Source: Siderastrea radians
Lineage: Eukaryota > Cnidaria > Anthozoa > Scleractinia > Rhizangiidae
NCBI GenBank assembly: GCA_964017195.1
Contig: CAXHKT010000084.1
Location: 1-64,000 of the forward strand
DNA length: 64,000 nt
Direction: 5' to 3'
Part shown: piece after piece, positions 1 to 9,181 of the stretch
Numbering within the stretch: position 1 is the stretch's first letter
Layout: each line of letters opens with the position of its first letter
Translations under genes and position numbers: made by a program
Notes under the pieces: generated by a model
What the model was told of the DNA's origin: nothing
What the model saw: only the letters and a program-made list of their open reading frames with translations
Databases searched by the model: none

Positions 1-110
1 TATCAGAAAAAAAAGTTTATTGTGTAGAAAAGCGCGATATGTGCGATCCTTAGGGAAAAAACCCCATTTTTGGCCTTCCCAGAGGCTAAAAAAGGTGTTG
101 TTGACTGAGC

Positions 111-150
111 AAGGCTGCGCAAGGCTGCGCAAGGCTGCGCAAGGCTGCGC
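111..150 (+). repeat. Expanded decamer tract, four copies of aaggctgcgc
   Basis: The usual monomer carries two copies of this decamer. Here there are four, making the monomer 183 bp. The same four-copy state occurs at 9580-9619 and at about 18.44-18.48 kb; three-copy and one-copy states are scattered through the window. This is the main source of monomer length variation, in steps of exactly 10 bp. Confidence 0.95.
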
Positions 151-412
151 ACTGGCCTAATAATAACGCAAATCCCTCGCGGCTATCAGAAAAAAAAGTT
201 TATTGTGTAGAAAAGCGCGATATGTGCGATCCTTAGGGAAAAAACCCCATTTTTGGCCTTCCCAGAGGCTAAAAAAGGTGTTGTTGACTGAGCAAGGCTG
301 CGCAAGGCTGCGCACTGGCCTAATAATAACGCAAATCCCTCGGGGCTATCAGAAAAAAAAGTTTATTGTGTAGAAAAGCGCGATATGTGCGATCCTTAGG
401 GAAAAAACCCCA

Positions 413-438
413 TTTTTGGCCTTCCCAGAGGCTAAAAA
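413..438 (+). other. Dyad (potential hairpin) of the canonical monomer, reference copy
   Basis: Arms tttttggcct (413-422) and aggctaaaaa (429-438) pair over 10 positions with one G-T mismatch, around the 6-nt loop tcccag. It recurs in nearly every canonical monomer. A frequent variant changes the loop side to cccaggggct. It resembles a bacterial terminator only superficially; repeated hundreds of times in a gene-free array, it is better read as satellite dyad symmetry. Confidence 0.75.
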
Positions 439-887
439 AGGTGTTGTTGACTGAGCAAGGCTGCGCAAGGCTGCGCACTGGCCTAATAATAACGCAAATC
501 CCTCGGGGCTATCAGAAAAAAAAGTTTATTGTGTAGAAAAGCGCGATATGTGCGATCCTTAGGGAAAAAACCCCATTTTTGGCCTTCCCAGAGGCTAAAA
601 AAGGTGTTGTTGACTGCGCAAGGCTGCGCAAGGCTGCGCACTGGCCTAATAATCACGCAAATCCCTCGGGGCTATCAGAAAAAAAGTTTATTGTGTAGAA
701 AAGCGCGATATGTGCGATCCTTAGGGAAAAAACCCCATTTTTGGCCTTCCCAGAGGCTAAAAAAGGTGTTGTTAACTGCGCAAGGCTGCGCAAGGCTGCG
801 CACTGGCCCAATAATAATGCAAATCCCTCGGGGCTATCAGAAAAAAAAGTTTATTGTGTAGAAAGTCTGCGATTTTGTCGATAAGGT

Positions 888-919
888 GGGAATTTCAGTT
901 TTGAGAGGGGTGGGGTGGG
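888..919 (+). other. G-rich tract of the core, possible G-quadruplex
   Basis: Runs GGG (888-890), GGGG (907-910), GGGG (912-915) and GGG (917-919) lie on the + strand, with a 16-nt gap between the first two and single T spacers between the others. It occurs once per core, always on the same strand. Canonical monomers have no such run. Whether a quadruplex forms is inference; the long loop makes it uncertain. Confidence 0.5.
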
Positions 920-1035
920 TCCCTCAAAAAAGTGCTGGTTTTGGTGCAACGGCCCAGCACAAAAGCACCCCAGATCCCGTTGCGGCACCAAAAAACATTC
1001 CATTTGGCACTATTTTTATCGAATTTGGCGATACT

Positions 1036-1054
1036 AAAAAGTGCTGCACTTTTT
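1036..1054 (+). other. 19-bp near-perfect palindrome in the core
   Basis: aaaaagtgc and gcacttttt form 9-bp arms around a single T. It is directly followed by the hairpin gggct-tgaatt-agccc (1057-1072), which aligns with the canonical ggcct/aggct dyad, and later by tttgtgc-aaaa-gcacaaa (1169-1186). These dyads are repeated in most cores; U9 disrupts the first with a single base change. Confidence 0.8.
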
Positions 1055-1190
1055 CAGGGCTTGAATTAGCCCCCAAAAGCAGAAAAAAGCTAATTGGCGC
1101 TCTCAGCTGCATGCACAAAGGTCCCAAATGCATTCAATCCCTCTGGGACCATCCGAAAAAAAATTCCTTTTGTGCAAAAGCACAAAGAGG

Positions 1191-2819
1191 GCGCGATATG
1201 TGCGATCCTTAGGGAAAAAACTCCATTTTTGGCCTTCCCAGAGGCTAAAAAAGGTGTTGTTGACTGCGCAAGGCTGCGCAAGGCTGCGCACTGGCCTAAT
1301 AATAATGCAAATCCCTCGGGGCTATCAGAAAAAAAAGTTTATTGTGTAGAAAAGCGCGATATGTGCGATCCTTAGGGAAAAAACCCCATTTTTGGCCTTC
1401 CCAGAGGCTAAAAAAGGTGTTGTTGACTGAGCAAGGCTGCGCAAGGCTGCGCACTTGCCTAATAATAACGCAAATCTCTCGGGGCTATCAGAAAAAAAAG
1501 TTTATTGTGTAGAAAAGCGCGATATGTGCGATCCTTAGGGAAAAAACCCCATTTTTGGCCTTCCCAGAGGCTAAAAAAGGTGTTGTTGACAGAGCAAGGC
1601 TGCGCAAGGCTGCGCAAGGCTGCGCACTGGCCTAATAATAACGCAAATCCCTCGCGGCTATCAGAAAAAAAAGTTTATTGTGTAGAAAAGCGCGATATGT
1701 GCGATCCTTAGGGAAAAAACCCCATTTTTGGCCTTCCCAGAGGCTAAAAAAGGTGTTGTTGACTGAGCAAGGCTGCGCAAGGCTGCGCACTGGCCTAATA
1801 ATAACGCAAATCCTTCGGGGCTATGAGAAAAAAAAGTTTATTGTGTAGAAAAGCGCGATATGTGCGATCCTTAGGGAAAAAACCCCATTTTTGGCCTTCC
1901 CAGGGGCTAAAAAAGGTGTTGTTGACTGCGCAAGGCTGCGCAAGGCTGCGCACTGGCCTAATAATAATGCAAATCCCTCGGGGCTATCAGAAAAAAAAGT
2001 TTATTGTGTAGAAAAGCGCGATATGTGCGATCCTTAGGGAAAAAACCCCATTTTTGGCCTTCCCAGAGGCTAAAAAAGGTGTTGTTGACTGCGCAAGGCT
2101 GCGCAAGGCTGCGCACTGGCCTAATAATAACGCAAATCCCTCGGGGCTATCAGAAAAAAAAGTTTATTGTGTAGAAAAGCGCGATATGTGCGATCCTTAG
2201 GGAAAAAACCCCATTTTTGGCCTTCCCAGAGGCTAAAAAAGGTGTTGTTGACTGAGCAAGGCTGCGCAAGGCTGCGCACTGGCCTAATAATAACGCAAAT
2301 CCCTCGGGGCTATCAGAAAAAAAAGTTTATTGTGTAGAAAAGCGCGATATGTGCGATCCTTAGGGAAAAAACTCCATTTTTGGCCTTCCCAGAGGCTAAA
2401 AAAGGTGTTGTTGACTGAGCAAGGCTGCGCAAGGCTGCGCACTGGCCTAATAATAACGCAAATCCCTCGGGGCTATCAGAAAAAAAAGTTTATTGTGTAG
2501 AAAAGCGCGATATGTGCGATCCTTAGGGAAAAAACCCCATTTTTGGCCTTCCCAGAGGCTAAAAAAGGTGTTGTTGACTGAGCAAGGCTGCGCACTGGCC
2601 TAATAATAACGCAAATCCCTCGGGGCTATCAGAAAAAAAAGTTTATTGTGTAGAAAAGCGCGATATGTGCGATCCTTAGGGAAAAAACCCCATTTTTGGC
2701 CTTCCCAGAGGCTAAAAAAGGTGTTGTTGACTGAGCAAGGCTGCGCAAGGCTGCGCACTGGCCCAATAATAATGCAAATCCCTCGGGGCTATCAGAAAAA
2801 AAAGTTTATTGTGTAGAAA
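1191..2819 (+). repeat. Canonical block K1, 10 monomers
   Basis: It opens with the gggaaaaaactcc variant that marks the monomer right after a core. A three-decamer monomer lies near 1.6 kb, followed by cgcggctatcag. ctatgag occurs at 1821 and cccaggggct near 1.9 kb. A one-decamer monomer lies near 2.58 kb. This order resembles the blocks that follow L2 cores. Confidence 0.92.
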
Positions 2820-3145
2820 GTCTGCGATTTTGTCGATAAGGTGGGAATTTCAGTTTTGAGAGGGGTGGGGTGGTCCCTCAAAAAAGTGCTGGTTTTGGTG
2901 CAACGGCCCCAGCACAAAAGCACCCCAGATCCCGTTGCGGCACCAAAAAACATTCCATTTGGCACTATTTTTATCGAATTTGGCGATACTAAAAAGTGCT
3001 GCACTTTTTCAGGGCTTGAATTAGCCCCCAAAAGCAGAAAAAAGCTAATTGGCGCTCTCCGCTGCATGCACAAAGGTCCCAAATGCATTCAATCCCTCTT
3101 TGACCATCCGAAAAAAAATTCCTTTTGTGCAAAAGCACAAAGAGG
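2820..3145 (+). repeat. Diverged core U2 (L1)
   Basis: It carries the L1 eight-A tract and agaggg, then gatatttacg. Private changes: one G lost from the last G-run (ggggtggt), ctccgctgcatg, and ctctttgacc in place of ctctgggacc. Confidence 0.92.
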
Positions 3146-4122
3146 GCGCGATATTTACGATCCTTAGGGAAAAAACTCCATTTTTGGCCTTCCCAGAGGC
3201 TAAAAAAGGTGTTGTTGACTGCGCAAGGCGGCGCAAGGCTGCGCACTGGCCTAATAATAATGCAAATCCCTCGGGGCTATCAGAAAAAAAAGTTTATTGT
3301 GTAGAAAAGCGCGATATGTGCGATCCTTAGGGAAAAAACCCCATTTTTGGCCTTCCCAGGGGCTAAAAAAGGTGTTGTTGACTGCGCAAGGCTGCGCAAG
3401 GCTGCGCACTGGCCTAATAATAATGCAAATCCCTCGGGGCTATCAGAAAAAAAAGGTTATTGTGTAGAAAAGCGCGATATGTGCGATCCTTAGGGAAAAA
3501 ACCCCATTTTTGGCCTTCCCAGAGGCTAAAAAAGGTGTTGTTGACTGAGCAAGGCTGCGCAAGGCTGCGCACTGGCCTAATAATAACGCAAATCCCTCGG
3601 GGCTATCAGAAAAAAAAGTTTATTGTGTAGAAAAGCGCGATATGTGCGATCCTTAGGGAAAAAACCCCATTTTTGGCCTTCCCAGAGGCTAAAAAAGGTG
3701 TTGTTGACTGAGCAAGGCTGCGCAAGGCTGCGCACTGGCCTAATAATAACGCAAATCCCTCGGGGCTATCAGAAAAAAAAGTTTATTGTGTAGAAAAGCG
3801 CGATATGTGCGATCCTTAGGGAAAAAACCCCATTTTTGGCCTTCCCAGAGGCTAAAAAAGGTGTTGTTGACTGAGCAAGGCTGCGCAAGGCTGCGCACTG
3901 GCCTAATAATAACGCAAATCCCTCGGGGCTATCAGAAAAAAAAGTTTATTGTTTAGAAAAGCGCGATATGTGCGATCCTTAGGGAAAAAACCCCATTTTT
4001 GGCCTTCCCAGAGGCTAAAAAAGGTGTTGTTAACTGCGCAAGGCTGCGCAAGGCTGCGCACTGGCCCAATAATAATGCAAATCCCTCGGGGCTATCAGAA
4101 AAAAAAGTTTATTGTCTAGAAA
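3146..4122 (+). repeat. Canonical block K2, 6 monomers
   Basis: Ordered variants: aaggcggcgc, then cccaggggct, then aaaaggttattg, then plain monomers, then ttgtttag, then gttaactg with ggcccaataataatg. The same order leads from L1 to L2 in K9, K14 and K29. Confidence 0.92.
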
Positions 4123-4448
4123 GTCTCCGATTTTGTCGATAAGGTGGGAATTTCAGTTTTGAGAGGGGTGGGGTGGGTCCCTCAAAAAAGTGCTGGTTTT
4201 GGTGCAACGGCCCCAGCACAAAAGCACCCCAGATCCCGTTGCGGCACCAAAAAACATTCCATTTGGCACTATTTTTATCGAATTTGGCGATACTAAAAAG
4301 TGCTGCACTTTTTCAGGGCTTGAATTAGCCCCCAAAAGCAGAAAAAAGCTAATTGGCGCTCTCAGCTGCATGCACAAAGGTCCCAAATGAATTCAATCCC
4401 TCTGGGACCATCCGAAAAAAATTCCTTTTGTGCAAAAGCACAAAGAAG
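4123..4448 (+). repeat. Diverged core U3 (L2)
   Basis: It starts gtctccg and carries aaatgaattc, the two L2 marks. It is preceded by the private change attgtctagaa. It forms the left half of a 650-bp tandem duplication with U4. Confidence 0.93.
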
Positions 4449-4772
4449 GCGCGATATGTGCGATCCTTAGGGAAAAAACTCCATTTTTGGCCTTCCCAGA
4501 GGCTAAAAAAGGTGTTGTTGACTGCGCAAGGCTGCGCAAGGCTGCGCACTGGCCTAATAATAACGCAAATCCCTCGGGGCTATCAGAAAAAAAAGTTTAT
4601 TGTGTAGAAAAGCGCGATATGTGCGATCCTTAGGGAAAAAACCCCATTTTTGGCCTTCCCAGAGGCTAAAAAAGGTGTTGTTGACTGCGCAAGGCTGCGC
4701 AAGGCTGCGCACTGGCCCAATAATAATGCAAATCCCTCGGGGTATCAGAAAAAAAAGTTTATTGTGTAGAAA
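4449..4772 (+). repeat. Canonical block K3, 2 monomers
   Basis: This is the shortest block in the window. Its last start has lost a C (cctcggggtatcag), a change also seen before L1 core U14 and, as cggagtatcag, before U9. Confidence 0.92.
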
Positions 4773-5098
4773 GTCTGCGATTTTGTCGATAAGGTGGGAA
4801 TTTCAGTTTTGAGAGGGGTGGGGTGGGTCCCTCAAAAAAGTGCTGGTTTTGGTGCAACGGCCCCAGCACAAAAGCACCCCAGATCCCGTTGCGGCACCAA
4901 AAAACATTCCATTTGGCACTATTTTTATCGAATTTGGCGATACTAAAAAGTGCTGCACTTTTTCAGGGCTTGAATTAGCCCCCAAAAGCAGAAAAAAGCT
5001 AATTGGCGCTCTCAGCTGCATGCACAAAGGTCCCAAATGAATTCAATCCCTCTGGGACCATCCGAAAAAAATTCCTTTTGTGCAAAAGCACAAAGAAG
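4773..5098 (+). repeat. Diverged core U4 (L2 with an L1-like left edge)
   Basis: aaatgaattc marks L2, but the start is gtctgcg and the left flank is the C-less type found before L1 cores. This suggests a hybrid left boundary made during the 650-bp duplication. Confidence 0.88.
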
Positions 5099-6738
5099 GC
5101 GCGATATGTGCGATCCTTAGGGAAAAAACTCCATTTTTGGCCTTCCCAGAGGCTAAAAAAGGTGTTGTTGACTGCGCAAGGCTGCGCAAGGCTGCGCACT
5201 GGCCTAATAATAACGCAAATCCCTCGGGGCTATCAGAAAAAAAAGTTTATTGTGTAGAAAAGCGCGATATGTGCGATAATTAGGGAAAAAACCCCATTTT
5301 TGGCCTTCCCAGAGGCTAAAAAAGGTGTTGTTGACTGAGCAAGGCTGCGCAAGGCTGCGCAAGGCTGCGCACTGGCCTAATAATAACGCAAATCCCTCGC
5401 GACTATCAGAAAAAAAAGTTTATTGTGTAGAAAAGCGCGATATGTGCGATCCTTAGGGAAAAAACCCCCATTTTTGGCCTTCCCAGAGGCTAAAAAAGGT
5501 GTTGTTGACTGAGCAAGGCTGAGCAAGGCTGCGCAAGGCTGCGCACTGGACTAATAATAACGCAAATCCCTCGGGGCTATGAGAAAAAAAAGTTTATTGT
5601 GTAGAAAAGCGCGATATGTGCGATCCTTAGGGAAAAAACCCCATTTTTGGCCTTCCCAGGGGCTAAAAAAGGTGTTGTTGACTGCGCAAGGCTGCGCAAG
5701 GCTGCGCACTGGCCTAATAATAATGCAAATCCCTCGGGGCTATGAGAAAAAAAAGTTTATTGTGTAGAAAAGCGCGATATGTGCGATCCTTAGGGAAAAA
5801 ACCCCATTTTTGGCCTTCCCAGAGGCTAAAAAAGGTGTTGTTGACTGCGCAAGGCTGCGCAAGGCTGCGCACTGGCCTAATAATAACGCAAATCCCTCGG
5901 GGCTATCAGAAAAAAAAGTTTATTGTGTAGAAAAGCGCGATATGTGCGATCCTTAGGGAAAAAACCCCATTTTTGGCCTTCCCAGAGGCTAAAACAGGTG
6001 TTGTTGACTGAGCAAGGCTGCGCAAGGCTGCGCACTGGCCTAATAATAACGCAAATCCCTCGGGGCTATCAGAAAAAAAAGTTTATTGTGTAGAAAAGCG
6101 CGATATGTGCGATCCTTAGGGAAAAAACTCCATTTTTGGCCTTCCCAGAGGCTAAAAAAGGTGTTGTTGACTGAGCAAGGCTGCGCAAGGCTGCGCACTG
6201 GCCTAATAATAACGCAAATCCCTCGGGGCTATCAGAAAAAAAAGTTTATTGTGTAGAAAAGCGCGATATGTGCGATCCTTAGGGAAAAAACCCCATTTTT
6301 GGCCTTCCCAGAGGCTAAAAAAGGTGTTGTTGACTGAGCAAGGCTGCGCACTGGCCTAATAATAACGCAAATCCCTCGGGGCTATCAGAAAAATAAGTTT
6401 ATTGTGTAGAAAAGCGCGATATGTGCGATCCTTAGGGAAAAAACCCCATTTTTGGCCTTCCCAGAGGCTAAAAAAGTTGTTGTTGACTGCGCAAGGCTGC
6501 GCAAGGCTGCGCACTGGCCTAATAATAACGCAAATCCCTCGGGGCTATCAGAAAAAAAAGTTTATTGTGTAGAAAAGCGCGATATGTGCGATCCTTAGGG
6601 AAAAAACCCCATTTTTGGCCTTCCCAGAGGCTAAAAAAGGTGTTGTTAACTGCGCAAGGCTGCGCAAGGCTGCTCACTGGCCCAATAATAATGCAAATCC
6701 CTCGGGGCTATCAGAAAAAAAAGTTTATTGTGTAGAAA
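5099..6738 (+). repeat. Canonical block K4, 10 monomers
   Basis: Ordered variants: gcgataattag (5276), a three-decamer monomer ending cgcgactatcag, another with a tgagc decamer ending in ctatgag (5577), cccaggggct, a second ctatgag (5741), aaaacaggtg, aactcc, a one-decamer monomer, aaaaataag with aaagttgttg, and finally gctcactggcccaa. K30 and K20 share most of this order. Confidence 0.92.
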
Positions 6739-7064
6739 GTCTGCGATTTTGTCGATAAGGTGGGAATGTTAGTTTTGACAGGGGTGGGGTGGGTCCCTCA
6801 AAAAAGTGCTGGTTTTGGTGCAACGGCCCCAGCACAAAAGCACCCCAGATCCCGTTGCGGCACCAAAAAACATTCCATTTGGCACTATTTTTATCGAATT
6901 TGGCGATACTAAAAAGTGCTGCACTTTTTCAGGGCTTGAATTAGCCCCCAAAAGCAGAAAAAAGCTAATTGGCGCTCTCAGCTGCATGCACAAAGGTCCC
7001 AAATGAATTCAATCCCTCTGGGACCATCCGAAAAAAATTCCTTTTGTGCAAAAGCACAAAGAAG
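6739..7064 (+). repeat. Diverged core U5 (L3/L2 hybrid)
   Basis: The left end has gttagttttgacagg (L3), while the right end has aaatgaattc (L2). The other L3 cores have aaatgcattc. The simplest reading is recombination or conversion inside the core. Confidence 0.87.
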
Positions 7065-8041
7065 GCGCGATATGTGCGATCCTTAGGGAAAAAACTCCAT
7101 TTTTGGCCTTCCCAGAGGCTAAAAAAGGTGTTGTTGACTGCGCAAGGCTGCGCAAGGCTGCGCAATGGCCTAATAATAATGCAAATCCCTCGGGGCTATC
7201 AGAAAAAAAAGTTTATTGTGTAGAAAAGCGCGATATGTGCGATCCTTAGGGAAAAAACCCCATTTTTGGCCTTCCCAGAGGCTAAAAAAGGTGTTGTTGA
7301 CTGAGCAAGGCTGCGCAAGGCTGCGCACTGGCCTAATAATAACGCAAATCCCTCGGGGCTATCAGATAAAAAAGTTTATTGTGTAGAAAAGCGCGATATG
7401 TGCGATCCTTAGGGAAAAAACCCCATTTTTGGCCTTCCCAGAGGCTAAAAAAGGTGTTGTTGACTGAGCAAGGCTGCGCAAGGCTGCGCACTGGCCTAAT
7501 AATAACGCAAATCCCTCGGGGCTATCAGAAAAAAAAGTTTATTGTGTAGAAAAGCGCGATATGTGCGATCCTTAGGGAAAAAACCCCATTTTTGGCCTTC
7601 CCAGAGGCTAAAAAAGGTGTTGTTGACTGAGCAAGGCTGCGCAAGGCTGCGCACTGGCCTAATAATAACGCAAATCCCTCGGGGCTATCAGAAAAAAAAG
7701 TTTATTGTGTAGAAAAGCGCGATATGTGCGATCCTTAGGGAAAAAACCCCATTTTTGGCCTTCCCAGAGGCTAAAAAAGGTGTTGTTGACTGAGCAAGGC
7801 TGCGCAAGGCTGCGCACTGGCCTAATAATAACGCAAATCCCTCGGGGCTATCAGAAAAAAAAGTTTATTGTGTAGAAAAGCGCGATATGTGCGATCCTTA
7901 GGGAAAAAACCCCATTTTTGGCCTTCCCAGAGGCTAAAAAAGGTGTTGTTAACTGCGCAAGGCTGCGCAAGGCTGCGCACTGGCCCAATAATAATGCAAA
8001 TCCCTCGGAGCTATCAGAAAAAAAAGTTTATTGTGTAGAAA
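7065..8041 (+). repeat. Canonical block K5, 6 monomers
   Basis: Private changes: tgcgcaatggcc near 7.16 kb and cagataaaaaag near 7.36 kb. It ends with cctcggagctatcag, the flank that marks L4 cores. Confidence 0.92.
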
Positions 8042-8367
8042 GTCTGCGATTTTGTCGATAAGGTGGGAATTTCAGTTTTGAGAGGGGTGGGGTGGGTCCC
8101 TCAAAAAAGTGCTGGTTTTGGTGCAACGGCCCCAGCACAAAAGCACCCCAGATCCCGTTGCGGCACCAAAAAATATTCCATTTGGCACTATTTTTATCGA
8201 ATTTGGCGATACTAAAAAGTGCTGCACTTTTTCAGGGCTTGAATTAGCCCCCAAAAGCAGAAAAAAGCTAATTGGCGCTCTCAGCTGCATGAACAAAGGT
8301 CCCAAATGCATTCAATCCCTCTGGGACCATCCGAAAAAAATTCCTTGTGTGCAAAAGCACAAAGAAG
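8042..8367 (+). repeat. Diverged core U6 (L4)
   Basis: catgaacaaagg and the ggagctatcag flank mark L4. aaaaaatattcc is shared with U7. The private change ccttgtgtgc disturbs one arm of the tttgtgc/gcacaaa dyad. Confidence 0.9.
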
Positions 8368-8855
8368 GCGCGATATGTGCGATCATTAGGGAAAAAACTC
8401 CATTTTTGGCCTTCCCAGAGGCTAAAAAAGGTGTTGTTGACTGCGCAAGGCTGCGCAAGGCTGCGCACTGGCCTAATAATAACGCAAATCCCTCGGGGCT
8501 ATCAGAAAAAAAAGTTTATTGTGTAGAAAAGCGCGATATGTGCGATCCTTAGGGAAAAAACCCCATTTTTGGCCTTCCCAGAGGCTAAAAAAGGTGTTGT
8601 TGACTGAGCAAGGCTGCGCAAGGCTGCGCACTGGCCTAATAATAACGCAAATCCCTCGGGGCTATCAGAAAAAAAAGTTTATTGTGTAGAAAAGCGCGAT
8701 ATGTGCGATCCTTAGGGAAAAAACCCCATTTTTGGCCTTCCCAGAGGCTAAAAAAGGTGTTGTTAACTGCGCAAGGCTGCGCAAGGCTGCGCACTGGCCC
8801 AATAATAATGCAAATCCCTCGGGGCTATCAGAAAAAAAAGTTTATTGTGTAGAAA
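8368..8855 (+). repeat. Canonical block K6, 3 monomers
   Basis: The first monomer reads gcgatcatt instead of gcgatcctt. The last has gttaactg and ggcccaataataatg. The L4-to-L5 spacing (U6 to U7) is 814 bp, the same as U25 to U26. Confidence 0.92.
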
Positions 8856-9181
8856 GTCTGCGATTTTGTCGATAAGGTGGGAATTTCAGTTTTGAGAGGG
8901 GTGGGGTGGGTCCCTCAAAAAAGTGCTGGTTTTGGTGCAACGGCCCCAGCACAAAAGCACCCCAGATCCCGTTGCGGCACCAAAAAATATTCCATTTGGC
9001 ACTATTTTTATCGAATTTGGCGATACTAAAAAGTGCTGCACTTTTTCAGGGCTTGAATTAGCCCCCAAAAGCAGAAAAAAGCTAATTGGCGCTCTCAGTT
9101 GCATGCACAAAGGTCCCAAATGCATTCAATCCCTCTGGGACCATCCGAAAAAAATTCCTTTTGTGCAAAAGCACAAAGAAG
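8856..9181 (+). repeat. Diverged core U7 (L5)
   Basis: It has ctcagttgc and runs into gcccgatgatatg, a 3-bp insertion shared only with U12. That insertion ties together the two 8.9-kb copies. Confidence 0.92.

Larger units (their letters stand above)
1..864 (+). repeat. Canonical block K0, five monomers plus a partial
   Basis: Monomer starts lie at 1, 184, 347, 510, 673 and 835. The first is 183 bp (four decamers) and is followed by cgcggctatcag. The monomer starting at 673 has seven As instead of eight. The last full monomer carries gttaactg and ggcccaataataatg, the variants typical of the position just before a core. Confidence 0.95.
865..1190 (+). repeat. Diverged core U1 (L1-like), reference copy
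   Basis: This core begins after gtgtagaaa, where the canonical gcgcgat is replaced by gtctgcgat. Alignment landmarks: gcgat at 869, cgat ten bases later and gggaa match the canonical gcgat/cgat/gggaa order. aaaaaagtgctgg (925-938) matches aaaaaaggtgttg. caccaaaaaacattcc (A-tract at 990) matches the A8 tract. gcgatact at 1028 matches gcgatcctt, and a second A-tract (1156-1163) leads back into gcgcgatatg at 1191. So it holds two diverged monomers. One C is missing in ggcccagcac (951-960). The eight-A tract and agaggg resemble L1, but gatatttgcg is absent. Confidence 0.93.
4123..5272 (+). repeat. 650-bp tandem duplication (U3+K3 / U4+)
   Basis: Core landmarks repeat at an offset of exactly 650 bp (for example gtgctggtttt at 4190 and 4840). 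Similarity ends near 5.27 kb, where gcgatcct is replaced by gcgataat. The unit equals one core plus two canonical monomers, the smallest HOR seen here. Confidence 0.88.

Noticed and set aside
413..438. Rho-independent terminator
   Set aside because: The stem has a mismatch and is flanked by A/T tracts on both sides, but it is repeated in hundreds of monomers with no gene nearby.
865..1190. Core as an inserted mobile element
   Set aside because: There are no terminal inverted repeats, target-site duplications or coding capacity. Its ends merge gradually into monomer sequence, internal landmarks align with the monomer, and all copies sit at the same phase.
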